Below, piece by piece: positions 8,218-15,676 of a stretch of 57,856 nt of DNA. The DNA comes from Rubrivivax sp. (GTDB lineage Bacteria > Pseudomonadota > Gammaproteobacteria > Burkholderiales > Burkholderiaceae_C). A program made the position numbers and the translations under genes. Every line of letters begins with the position of its first letter. Position 1 is the first letter of the stretch. A model generated the notes under the pieces. The model saw nothing but the letters and a program-made list of their open reading frames with translations. It did not search any database and was not told where the DNA came from. The stretch covers positions 1 to 57,856 of the forward strand of contig JALHMT010000031.1 of NCBI GenBank assembly GCA_022843905.1, read 5' to 3'.

Positions 8218-9117
8218 TCAGGCCTGCAGTGCCGAGGCCAGGGTCTTGGCGTTGTGTTCGATCAGCCCGAGGTAGCTCGCCGCGGGGCCGCCGGGTGCCG
8301 ACAGGGCGTCGGAATAGAGCGTACCGCCGACCTGCGCGCCGCCCTCGCGGGCGATGCGTTCGACCAGGCGAGGGTCGCTGATGTTCTCGACGAAGATCGC
8401 GCGCACGCCGTCGCGCCTGATCTGGCGGATCAGGCGCGCCACGGCGGCGGCCGAGGGCTCGCTGTGGGTGTTCCAGCCCTGCGGCGCCAGGAAGTCCACG
8501 CCATAGGCCGCGCCGAAGTAGCCGAAGGCGTCGTGCGAGGTGATGACGCGGCGCTGGGCGCGCGGGACGGCGTCCAGCCACTCGCGCACCTGCCGGTCCA
8601 GGCGGTCCATGCGCGCCAGGTAGTCGCTGCTGCGCCGTTCGATGTCGTCGCGGCGATCGGGCCAGCGCTGGATGAAGGCCTCGCCCAGGTTGGCGACGTA
8701 GCGGCGCGTCATCGCCAGGTCCTGCCAGGCGTGGGGATCGATGCCGTGGTGGCCGCCGGTGCGCGCCCGGATGCCCTGGGTGGCCACCACCACCGGCCCG
8801 CGGTAGCCCGACACCCTGACCATGCGCTCGATCCAGCCTTCGAAGCCCAGGCCGTTGATGAGCACCAGGTCGGCACGGGCCAGCCGCCGGCCGTCGGCGG
8901 GGCTGGGCTCGTAGACGTGGGCGTCGGCGTCGATGCCGACCAGCGAGCTGACCTCGACGCCCGGGGGCGCCAGCTCGCGCGCGATGTCGGCCAGGATGGA
9001 GAAGCTGGCGATGACGCGGGCCGTGGGCTCCTGGGCCGCGCTGGCCGGCGACAGCCAGGGCGCCAGGGCAGCGCCCAGCAACAGGGTTCGACGTCGATGC
9101 AGGATCATGGTGTTCAT
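8218..9117 (-). CDS. znuA: Zinc/manganese ABC transporter substrate-binding protein (ZnuA-like)
   Basis: 299 residues of the cluster A-I metal-binding family. The signal peptide follows HRRRTLLLGAAL. Expected ligand motifs are present: DAHVYEPSP (first His), HHGIDPHAW (second His) and a later Glu/Asp region (FVENISDPRL). The long acidic His-rich loop of classical ZnuA is almost absent, leaving only a short HHG. The start at 9117 overlaps the permease stop by 4 bp (ATGA), so the much longer upstream open frame was rejected. Metal specificity is judged as zinc from the neighbouring Zur and DUF2796 genes; manganese is possible. Confidence 0.85.
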   Translation of the reverse strand: MNTMILHRRRTLLLGAALAPWLSPASAAQEPTARVIASFSILADIARELAPPGVEVSSLVGIDADAHVYEPSPADGRRLARADLVLINGLGFEGWIERMVRVSGYRGPVVVATQGIRARTGGHHGIDPHAWQDLAMTRRYVANLGEAFIQRWPDRRDDIERRSSDYLARMDRLDRQVREWLDAVPRAQRRVITSHDAFGYFGAAYGVDFLAPQGWNTHSEPSAAAVARLIRQIRRDGVRAIFVENISDPRLVERIAREGGAQVGGTLYSDALSAPGGPAASYLGLIEHNAKTLASALQA

Positions 9118-9992
9118 CGTGTGAGGTGGAAGCTGGCGCGCAGGCGCTGCGTGACGATGCCGTCGCGGTGGCCGAACAGGACCGAGACGATGTAGGCCGC
9201 GCCGCAGACCAGCACGATGCAGGGACCCGAGGGCAGTTCGGCGTGGTAGCTCAGCAGCAGCCCGGCAGCACCCGAGCTCGCGCCGATGGCCACCGACACG
9301 GCCGCCATGGCCGGCAGGCCGGCGACCCAGAAGCGTGCGGCGGCGGCCGGCAGCATCATCAAGCCCACGGCCAGCAGGGTGCCCAGGGCCTGGAAGGCGC
9401 TGACCAGGTTGGCCACCAGCAGCACCAGCAGCAGCATGTGGGCGCGTGCCCCCGGCCCGCCCACGCTGCGCAGGAAGCCGGGATCGAAGCTCTCCAGCAC
9501 CAGCGGCCGGTACATCGCGGCCAGCGCCCACAGCGTGAGGCTGGCCACCGTGGCGATCTGCAGCAGTGCCGTGTCGTCCACCGCCAGCACGCTGCCGAAC
9601 AGCATGTGCATCAGGTCGACCTGGCTGCCGCGCAGCGACACCAGCAGCACGCCCAGCGCCAGCGCGATGAGGTAGAAGGCCGCGAAGCTGGCGTCTTCGC
9701 GCTGCGGCGTGGCGCGTGTGACGAAGCCGGCCGCCAGCGCGACGGCCAGCGCCGCCACGAAGCCGCCCAGGCTCATGGCCGGCAGCGACAGTCCCGCCAG
9801 CAGGAAGCCGGCGGCCGCGCCGGGCAGCACGGCGTGCGCCATGGCGTCACCCACCAGGCTCATGCGCCGCAGCACCAGCACGCAGCCGATGGGTGCGCAG
9901 CCCAGGGCCAGCGCGAGCGTGGCCACCAGGGCGCGCCGCATGAAGGCGAACTCGATGAAGGGGCCGAACAGGGCGACCGTCAGCGCGTCCAC
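9114..9992 (-). CDS. znuB: Metal ABC transporter permease (ZnuB-like, ABC-3 family)
   Basis: 292 residues with about eight hydrophobic segments. The ABC-3 hallmarks RRMSLVGDAMAHAVLPG near the N-terminus and GTLLAVGLMMLPAAAARFW in the second half are both present. It forms the inner-membrane channel for the ATPase encoded just upstream, after a 58-bp gap, and for the binding protein encoded downstream with a 4-bp overlap. Start ATG 9992 gives the normal length. A second ABC-3 permease is encoded at 14888-15676 in the divergent operon. Confidence 0.88.
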   Translation of the reverse strand: MDALTVALFGPFIEFAFMRRALVATLALALGCAPIGCVLVLRRMSLVGDAMAHAVLPGAAAGFLLAGLSLPAMSLGGFVAALAVALAAGFVTRATPQREDASFAAFYLIALALGVLLVSLRGSQVDLMHMLFGSVLAVDDTALLQIATVASLTLWALAAMYRPLVLESFDPGFLRSVGGPGARAHMLLLVLLVANLVSAFQALGTLLAVGLMMLPAAAARFWVAGLPAMAAVSVAIGASSGAAGLLLSYHAELPSGPCIVLVCGAAYIVSVLFGHRDGIVTQRLRASFHLTR

Positions 9993-10050
9993 GGGCCTGC
10001 CCTCCGCTGGGGGTGCTGCGGCACGGGCGTCCGGAAGCGGCCTCGGCGCT

Positions 10051-10812
10051 TCACCCGGACACCCTGCAAGGCCGCGCCGACACGTCCCAGGCCTCGGCCA
10101 TCTGGCGCGCCTTGAACAGGTGTTCGGCCTTCAGCACCTCGGCCGTCGGACCCCAGGCCACCTGCTCGCGCGCCAGCAGCAGCACCTGCTCGAAGTGCTC
10201 GCGCACCTGTTCCAGGTCGTGCAGCACGGCGATGACGGTGCGCGACTCGTGCCGCCAGCGCTGCAGAAGGGCCAGCAGGTCGGCGGTGGTGCGGGCGTCG
10301 ATCGCGTTGAAGGGTTCGTCCAGCAGGATGAGCCCGGCGTCCTGCATCAGCACGCGGGCGAACAACACGCGCTGGGCCTGGCCGGCCGACAGTTCGCCCA
10401 GCCAGCGCTGGTCGAAACCCCCCAGGCCGACCGCCGCCAGGGCGTCGGCGATCGCGGGGCGGTCGCCGGGCTGCAGCGCGCCGAAGCTGCCGATGCGCGA
10501 CCACAGGCCCATCGCCACCACCTCGTGCACACGCACGGGAAAGCTGCGGTCCAGCGCCGAGGCCTGCGGCAGGTAGGCCACACGCAAGGCCGGGTCACGA
10601 TCGATGCGGCCCTGGAAGCCTTCGAGCGTGCCGCCCAGAGCCCCCAAGAGGCTGCTCTTTCCGGCGCCGTTGGGGCCCACCACCGCCGTCAGCGTGCCCG
10701 CAGCAAAGGCGCCGCTGAGGTGGTGCACGGCGGGGTGGCCGCGGTAGGACACCGTCAGGTCGTGCAGGCTGACGGCGCGAGCCGGGCTGGCCGCAGACGC
10801 TGCGGCCGTCAC
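10051..10812 (-). CDS. znuC: Metal ABC transporter ATP-binding protein (ZnuC-like)
   Basis: 253 residues. It has Walker A GPNGAGKS, signature LSAGQAQR (one residue off LSGGQ), Walker B LILLDEP and an H-loop VLHDLEQV. I chose the GTG at 10812 because it overlaps the stop of the 29-codon ORF as GTGA, the usual sign of coupling. An alternative GTG at 10839 adds nine residues of no family relevance. It is the only ATPase among the zinc genes here, so it may energise both permeases (9114-9992 and 14888-15676). The protein lacks the cysteine- or histidine-rich tail seen in some homologues. Confidence 0.85.
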   Translation of the reverse strand: MTAAASAASPARAVSLHDLTVSYRGHPAVHHLSGAFAAGTLTAVVGPNGAGKSSLLGALGGTLEGFQGRIDRDPALRVAYLPQASALDRSFPVRVHEVVAMGLWSRIGSFGALQPGDRPAIADALAAVGLGGFDQRWLGELSAGQAQRVLFARVLMQDAGLILLDEPFNAIDARTTADLLALLQRWRHESRTVIAVLHDLEQVREHFEQVLLLAREQVAWGPTAEVLKAEHLFKARQMAEAWDVSARPCRVSG

Positions 10813-10898
10813 GACAGCGCCCAGCCCACGGCCAGCCACAGCACGGCCACCACCGCCGTGGCGGCCAGCAGCCGCGTCAGGGCGCCTGCCGTCAGCAT
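10809..10898 (-). CDS. 29-residue single-pass membrane peptide in the zinc operon
   Basis: Small ORF between the zur-like gene (stop 10915) and the ATPase gene. ATG 10898, stop TGA 10809-10811. It encodes 29 residues with one hydrophobic helix (residues 10-28, rich in Leu, Ala, Val and two Trp) and a single Arg before it, giving an N-in signal-anchor pattern. It starts 16 bp after the upstream stop and overlaps the next gene by 4 bp (GTGA). This tight packing is the main evidence that it is translated. It could modulate the transporter or merely couple translation; no homologue is known to me with confidence. Confidence 0.55.
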   Translation of the reverse strand: MLTAGALTRLLAATAVVAVLWLAVGWALS

Positions 10899-10914
10899 GG
10901 CAGACCTGCCTCGG

Positions 10915-11379
10915 TCAGCCGCGGGGTCGTTGCTTGGGGCCGTGACCGTGAGCGTGGCCAGCGTCGCGCTGCGCCGGATGCGCCTCGCGCGACGGGGCCT
11001 TCAGGGCTGCCGGCGCACAGTCGCGACAGCGTCCGTACAGGGTGAGGTCGTGGTCTTCCACGGTGAAGCCCTGCGGCGCCATGCGGGCCAGGTCGCCGGG
11101 ACAGGCGTGCACGTCGAAGACGCGCAGGCATTGCCGGCACTGGAAGTGGTGGTGGTGCTGATGACCCACCAGCTCGAAACGCGGGTTCTCGCCGGGCAGG
11201 TTCACCGGCTGCAGTTCGCCTTCTTCCACCAGCACCTTGAGGTTGCGGTAGACCGTGGCGATGCCCAGCCCGGGGACGTCCTGCTGGGCGGCCTGCAGCA
11301 CCTCCTGCGGCAGCAGGGGCCGGTCGGCCTGGGCGATCGCGTCGCGGATGGCGCTGCGCTGGCGGGTGTTGCGTTCCAT
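10915..11379 (-). CDS. zur: Fur-family zinc-uptake regulator (Zur-like)
   Basis: 154 residues. The winged helix spans 1-75 (ATVYRNLKVLVEEGEL recognition region). The dimerisation and metal domain contains a His cluster GHQHHHHFQC and two CxxC pairs (C81/C84 and C118/C121), the structural zinc site of Fur-family proteins. A His-rich tail (HAHGHG) follows. As first gene of the zinc operon, and next to a Zur-like palindrome, it is best called Zur rather than Fur or PerR. The start at 11379 is preceded by GGAGG on the minus strand. Autoregulation through the box at 11415-11432 is likely. Confidence 0.85.
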   Translation of the reverse strand: MERNTRQRSAIRDAIAQADRPLLPQEVLQAAQQDVPGLGIATVYRNLKVLVEEGELQPVNLPGENPRFELVGHQHHHHFQCRQCLRVFDVHACPGDLARMAPQGFTVEDHDLTLYGRCRDCAPAALKAPSREAHPAQRDAGHAHGHGPKQRPRG

Positions 11380-11400
11380 GCATGGAGGTTACCGGATCTC

Positions 11401-11439
11401 TTGGAACTGTAATGATAATGCACTACCATTATTGCTCAA
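11401..11439. promoter_or_regulatory. Divergent promoter with Zur-like palindrome
   Basis: Inverted repeat ATAATG-N6-CATTAT at 11415-11432 in a short AT-rich patch. Minus strand: TTGAGC (11434-11439) and TATCAT (11412-11417) are spaced 16 bp as -35/-10 for zur. Plus strand: TTGGAA (11401-11406) and TACCAT (11424-11429) are spaced 17 bp as a weaker promoter for the aztD-like operon. The palindrome overlaps both, so one Zur dimer could repress both operons. Fur-family boxes of this AT-rich form are well known; binding here is inferred. Confidence 0.6.
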
Positions 11440-11505
11440 GCCCGTCCGGGTTTCGCTTCTACCGTCCCCCGGGCGATGCATGAAGAACCATACGAGGAGA
11501 AAGCC

Positions 11506-12813
11506 ATGACCCAGCAGAAAGCCCTGAAGTTCAGTGCGCTGTGCGCCACCGTGATCGCAGCCGGCCTGATGGCGGCGTGCGGCGGCGGCGTCGACAGCGA
11601 AGACCGGCACGAGCACGAGAACGTGTCCATCGACACCGCCGGCCGCCTGGCCGCCTCCGAACTGAACGCCACCACGCTGCGCATCCACGACCTGGACAGC
11701 GGCAGCGTCGAGTCCAGTCACGTGATGAGCAGTGTGCCGTCGGCGGTTTATGCCAGCCCGGGTGGCCGCTACGCGGTGGTGATGCAGCGCCTGCAGGACC
11801 GGGTTCAGTTCGTGGACGGGGGCATCTGGCAGGAAGACCACGGCGATCACCTGCACGACTACAAGCAGGCCTCCCGGTCGATGAGCTTCACGATCACCGG
11901 GTCGCGCCCGACGCACTTCGACGTGCAGTCCGGCGTGCAGGCCGCGATCTTCATGGACGGCAACGGCGTTGCGACGCCGGCACAGAACGCCGGCGTGCGG
12001 CTCTTCACCGACGCTTCCATTGCCGCGGGTAACACCGTCGCGGGCATGGACCTGAGCCAGCCGCTGCACGGCCTGGCCGAGCCGGTGGGCGAGAAGCTGC
12101 TCGCCTCCACGCGCGCCAGCGACGCTCCCGACACCCTGCCGACGCACCTGACCCTGTACCAGCGCAGCGGCAACACCTACGGTTTCGTGCGCCAGGTGCC
12201 CACGCGCTGCAACGGCATGCACGGCAGCGCGTCGTCGGGCAGCAGCAGCGTGGTCGGCTGTCTCAACGGCATGCTGCTGGTGAAGCATCCGACGGCCACG
12301 ACCGTGAGCGACGGACAGTTGCTGGCCACCCCGCTGCGTGTGGGCACGATCGCCGGCCACCCGCGCCTGCCCGACCAGTTCATCGGCATCGCCACCGAAG
12401 GCGCGGCACCGGCGCCGGTGACCACGCGCTTCTACGCCGTCAACGGTGAGACCGGCACCGTCGCCGGCTTCACGCCCGAGGGCTGGACGACCGGCCGTGT
12501 GCGCCGTGCGCACGGTTTCGATCGCAGCGGCCAGCGCTTGTTCATCCTCGACGACCAGGGCAGTCTCATCACCTCGCAGCGGCAGGGCGGTGCCTGGGCC
12601 GCGCTGGCGCGCGTGAGCGCTGCCATACCGGTCATGCCCACGGCGGCACCCTGGCCGCTCATCGTGGCCAACGGCGCCCGCGACGAGGTCTACATCACCG
12701 ATCCGGTCGCGCGCCAACTGGTGGTGGTCAACAGCCGCACCGGCGTCGTGGTGACCCGTCGCGACCTGGGCTACGTCCCGTCGGCCGTGGCCTGGCTCGG
12801 TATCACGCGTTGA
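11506..12813 (+). CDS. AztD-like zinc-chaperone lipoprotein (beta-propeller)
   Basis: 435 residues from ATG 11506, with GAGGAGA 5 bp upstream. An in-frame ATG at 11476 was rejected because it would spoil the signal sequence. Lipobox LMAAC puts lipidation at Cys25. The mature N-terminus is acidic and His-rich (EDRHEHEN). Another metal-like cluster, EDHGDHLHDY, lies near residue 115, matching the place where AztD proteins carry EDHGDH. WD-like repeats of the type SAVYASPGGRYAVV and VVVNSRTGVVV suggest a propeller. AztD of Paracoccus passes zinc to its cognate binding protein. Here the substrate would be the binding protein encoded at 13971-14891 or 8218-9117. Name based on motif likeness, not a search. 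Confidence 0.65.
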   Translation: MTQQKALKFSALCATVIAAGLMAACGGGVDSEDRHEHENVSIDTAGRLAASELNATTLRIHDLDSGSVESSHVMSSVPSAVYASPGGRYAVVMQRLQDRVQFVDGGIWQEDHGDHLHDYKQASRSMSFTITGSRPTHFDVQSGVQAAIFMDGNGVATPAQNAGVRLFTDASIAAGNTVAGMDLSQPLHGLAEPVGEKLLASTRASDAPDTLPTHLTLYQRSGNTYGFVRQVPTRCNGMHGSASSGSSSVVGCLNGMLLVKHPTATTVSDGQLLATPLRVGTIAGHPRLPDQFIGIATEGAAPAPVTTRFYAVNGETGTVAGFTPEGWTTGRVRRAHGFDRSGQRLFILDDQGSLITSQRQGGAWAALARVSAAIPVMPTAAPWPLIVANGARDEVYITDPVARQLVVVNSRTGVVVTRRDLGYVPSAVAWLGITR

Positions 12814-12823
12814 GGCGACGAAC

Positions 12824-13981
12824 ATGATCAAGACAAGCACCTTGTGTCTGCTGGTGGCGTTGACCGCCGCTTCTGGCGGCGCCACAGCGCAGTCCCCCGG
12901 CTCCTGGCAGTTCGGCGCCGTGCTCGACCTGACGCACACCTCACGGGCCCTGGAGCTCGGCGGACGTGACCAGGGGCTTCAACTGGGCCACAGCGACCTC
13001 ACGGCCTACGGTCCCGTGGGTCCCCTGTTCAGGGCCCAGGTCGGTGCCAGCTTTGCGACCCACGACGGCGAACTGGAGCGCAGCATCGAAGAAGCCTGGA
13101 TCGAGACCACGCGCCTGCCGGCCGGCCTGCAGGTTCGCGGCGGCCGCTTCGCGTCGCAGATCGGCTACCTCAACCAGCAGCATCCGCATGCCGACGACTT
13201 CGTCGAACGTCCCCTGCTGTACCGCGGCTTCTTCGGGGGCCATTGGAACGACGACGGACTGCGCCTGAACTGGACCGCGCCCACTCCCTTCTACCTGATG
13301 GTGGGTGCCGAGGCGTTCCGTGGCAAGCGGCTGGTCGAGGAGATCGCGGGCCCCGCGCGCAGCCTGGGCATCACCACCTTCGTGATCAAAACCGGGGCCG
13401 ACCTGAACCGCTCGCACAGCTGGCAGCTGGGCCTGTCCCACATCCAGAATCGGCGCGAGGCTGCGGTCGAGGATCACGGCGACCACGAGCACGAAGAGGG
13501 CCAGGCAGGTCATGAAGGGCACGACCACGACCACGACCATGCGCACGGCGCGCGGTTCAGCGGCCGCAAGACCTGGATGATCGACGCCACCTGGAAGTGG
13601 GCGCCGGGCGGCAACAACCGCGACCGGCAGCTGCGCATCGGGTTCGAGGCGGCGCGCATCACCGGGCTCAACCGCTACGCAGGCCCGCGCGACCGGCACG
13701 AAGCCAATGCCGTTACGGCGGTGTGGCGTTTCCGGCCGGAGTGGGAAGTGGGCGCACGGGCCGATTGGCTGCGCGTGCGCATGCCGCACGGGGATCACTT
13801 CCACAGCGCGCTGCTGCGAGAGCGGGCCGTGATGCTGGCCTGGAAGCCCAGCCACATGCAGTCGCTGCGCCTGCAATACACGATGCAGCGCGATGCGGTG
13901 GAGTTCGAGGACCCGGCTCGGCGTTCGGTACAGCTGCAGTACGTGCTGGCCTTCGGGGCTCACGGTGCCCATGCGTTCTAG
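12824..13981 (+). CDS. Outer-membrane beta-barrel protein with His-rich loop, zinc operon
   Basis: 385 residues with a signal peptide ending near GGATAQ. The mature part alternates polar and hydrophobic residues, as in porin-like barrels, with conserved stretches GQVRGGRF-like (residues 104-112) and NQQHPHADDFVERPLLYRGFF. Residues 217-242 form a probable surface loop with nine His and many Asp/Glu (HEGHDHDHDHAHG). More His-containing segments occur near the C-terminus (MPHGDHFH, FGAHGAHAF). The protein ends in Phe, as barrel proteins do. It lies 10 bp after the aztD-like gene and overlaps the next gene by 11 bp. A role in bringing zinc across the outer membrane is inferred. It has no TonB plug domain. 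Confidence 0.65.
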   Translation: MIKTSTLCLLVALTAASGGATAQSPGSWQFGAVLDLTHTSRALELGGRDQGLQLGHSDLTAYGPVGPLFRAQVGASFATHDGELERSIEEAWIETTRLPAGLQVRGGRFASQIGYLNQQHPHADDFVERPLLYRGFFGGHWNDDGLRLNWTAPTPFYLMVGAEAFRGKRLVEEIAGPARSLGITTFVIKTGADLNRSHSWQLGLSHIQNRREAAVEDHGDHEHEEGQAGHEGHDHDHDHAHGARFSGRKTWMIDATWKWAPGGNNRDRQLRIGFEAARITGLNRYAGPRDRHEANAVTAVWRFRPEWEVGARADWLRVRMPHGDHFHSALLRERAVMLAWKPSHMQSLRLQYTMQRDAVEFEDPARRSVQLQYVLAFGAHGAHAF

Positions 13982-14891
13982 GCGCCTGCGGGCGGGCCTG
14001 GCGGCCTTGCTGGGTGCCTGCCTGGCGACGCCGGCGGCGGCCTTCACGGTCTTCGCCTGTGAACCCGAATGGGCGGCGCTGACGCGCGTGCTGCTGCCCA
14101 CGGCCCGGCTGCACGTGGCCACGCACGCCGGGCAGGACCCGCATCACATCGAGGCCAGGCCTTCGCTCATCGCGCAGCTGCGCTCGGCCGATCTCGCCGT
14201 GTGCACCGGCGCTTCGCTCGAAGCAGGCTGGTTGCCCACCCTGCAGGAACGCGCCGGCAATGCGCGGGCACGCGATGTCTTCTTCGCTTCCGACACGGTG
14301 GTCCTGCTCGATCCTCAACCGGGCGCCATCGGCACCCCGTGGGCGGGTGATGTGCACGCCGAAGGCAACCCTCACCTGCACACGGACCCGCGCAACCTGC
14401 TGGAGGTGGCGCGCGCCCTGAGCGAAAGACTGGGCCAGGTGCTGCCGGCCGAGCGCGCCGCCATCGAGCAGCGCAGGATCGCTTTCGATGCGCGCTGGCG
14501 GCAGCAGCTGGCTGGTTGGGAGTCCCGGGCGGCGCCAATGCGCGGCCAGCGCGTGGTGGCGCAGCACACCGGGTTCGGCTACCTCTGGCACTGGCTGGGC
14601 ATGCAGCAGGTGGCCGACCTGGAGCCCAAGCCCGGCATGTCGCCGACGCCGGGGCATCTGCAGCGCCTGCTGGAAGGTCTGCGTGCCGCACCGCCGCTGG
14701 CCGTCGTCGTTTCCAGCTACCAGGACCCGCGCCCGGGGCGCTGGCTCACCTCGCAGCTGGCCGGTCGCGGTGGCGCGAAGGTTCCGCTGCTCGTGCTGCC
14801 GGCCACGGTGCCCGAGGACGCCGGCGAGAAGGAGCTGGTGTCGTGGATGGACGGACTGCTGCGCGAGCTCCTGCAGGCGGCGGGTCGATGA
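13971..14891 (+). CDS. Second metal ABC substrate-binding protein (ZnuA/AztC-like)
   Basis: 306 residues with a signal peptide (LAALLGACLATPAAA). Metal-site motifs: DPHHIEARPS (His), GNPHLHTDPRN (His), and QHTGFGYLW in the C-terminal lobe. The ATG at 13971 lies inside the end of the barrel gene (11-bp overlap). The stop overlaps the permease start as ATGA. Sequence is only distantly like the other binding protein (8218-9117): it lacks that protein's HVYEPSP form, so it is not a recent duplicate. The operon partner AztD-like lipoprotein suggests an AztC-type role. Confidence 0.8.
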   Translation: MRSRRLRAGLAALLGACLATPAAAFTVFACEPEWAALTRVLLPTARLHVATHAGQDPHHIEARPSLIAQLRSADLAVCTGASLEAGWLPTLQERAGNARARDVFFASDTVVLLDPQPGAIGTPWAGDVHAEGNPHLHTDPRNLLEVARALSERLGQVLPAERAAIEQRRIAFDARWRQQLAGWESRAAPMRGQRVVAQHTGFGYLWHWLGMQQVADLEPKPGMSPTPGHLQRLLEGLRAAPPLAVVVSSYQDPRPGRWLTSQLAGRGGAKVPLLVLPATVPEDAGEKELVSWMDGLLRELLQAAGR

Positions 14892-15676
14892 ACCTGGCCG
14901 ACGTGGTGGCGGACGCCTGGTTCCTGGCGCCGGTCGCCGCGCTGTGGTTCGGCGTCCTGGCGCTGGCGCCGCTGGGCGCGCAGGTGCTGGCGCGAGGGGT
15001 GGTGTTCATCGACCTCGCGGTGGCGCAGGCGGCCGCCGCCGCGGCGCTCTGGGTCGGTACCGTGGTCGACCACCCCGACTGGCTGACCACGCAGGCGCTG
15101 GCGGTCACCGGCGCTCTGGTGTGTGCCGGCGTCGTGGCGCTGCTGTCTCGTCGCTGGCCCGCACAGCGCGAAGCCCTGATCGGCCTGCTGTACGTGCTGG
15201 GCGCCAGCGTCGCGCTGCTCGGTGCACGGCAGGATCCGCACGGGCGCGAGCGCCTGTCGGAGCTGCTTGCGGCCGATCTGCTGTGGGCGCAATGGCCGCA
15301 GGTCGCCGTGCTGGCGATCTGTGCGGCAGCCGTGCTGCTGCTGGGTGCGCGGCTGGCGCGCGACGCTGTCTTCTTCCCGGTCTTCGCGGTGGTCGCCAGC
15401 CTGGCCGTGCCCGTGCTCGGCCTGTTCCTCGTGTTTGCCATGCTGATCGCACCCGCGCTGTGGCAACGCGCCGGCGCCTCGCGCGCCCTGGCCTGGGCCG
15501 CGGCCGTGGCGGCCTGCGGCCTCGGGCTGGCCGCGAGCTGGGCCTTCGACGCACCCAGCGGCGCCTGTGTCGCCCTCGCCCTGTCGACCTGCGGAGCGCT
15601 GAGCGCCCTGCGCGGCGGCAGCCCCACACCCCTTGTCCCGTCGATGCACGGGGCGCAACAGGACCGCACGCCATGA
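14888..15676 (+). CDS. Second metal ABC transporter permease (ABC-3 family)
   Basis: 262 residues, about seven hydrophobic segments, with the ABC-3 features ARGVVFIDLAVAQAAAAAAL and LGLFLVFAMLIAPALWQRAG. It starts in a 4-bp overlap with the binding-protein gene and ends in a 4-bp overlap with the GTPase gene, so all three are translationally coupled. No ATPase gene accompanies it. The ATPase encoded at 10051-10812 on the other strand is the nearest candidate partner. Confidence 0.8.
   Translation: MNLADVVADAWFLAPVAALWFGVLALAPLGAQVLARGVVFIDLAVAQAAAAAALWVGTVVDHPDWLTTQALAVTGALVCAGVVALLSRRWPAQREALIGLLYVLGASVALLGARQDPHGRERLSELLAADLLWAQWPQVAVLAICAAAVLLLGARLARDAVFFPVFAVVASLAVPVLGLFLVFAMLIAPALWQRAGASRALAWAAAVAACGLGLAASWAFDAPSGACVALALSTCGALSALRGGSPTPLVPSMHGAQQDRTP

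Noticed and set aside
9118..9531. Upstream extension of the znuA-like frame on the minus strand
   Set aside because: It covers the permease coding strand, lacks a signal peptide, and the ATGA overlap at 9114-9117 fixes the true start.
10813..10839. GTG at 10839 as start of the zinc ATPase
   Set aside because: It would overlap the small peptide gene by 31 bp; GTG 10812 gives a standard GTGA overlap and normal length.
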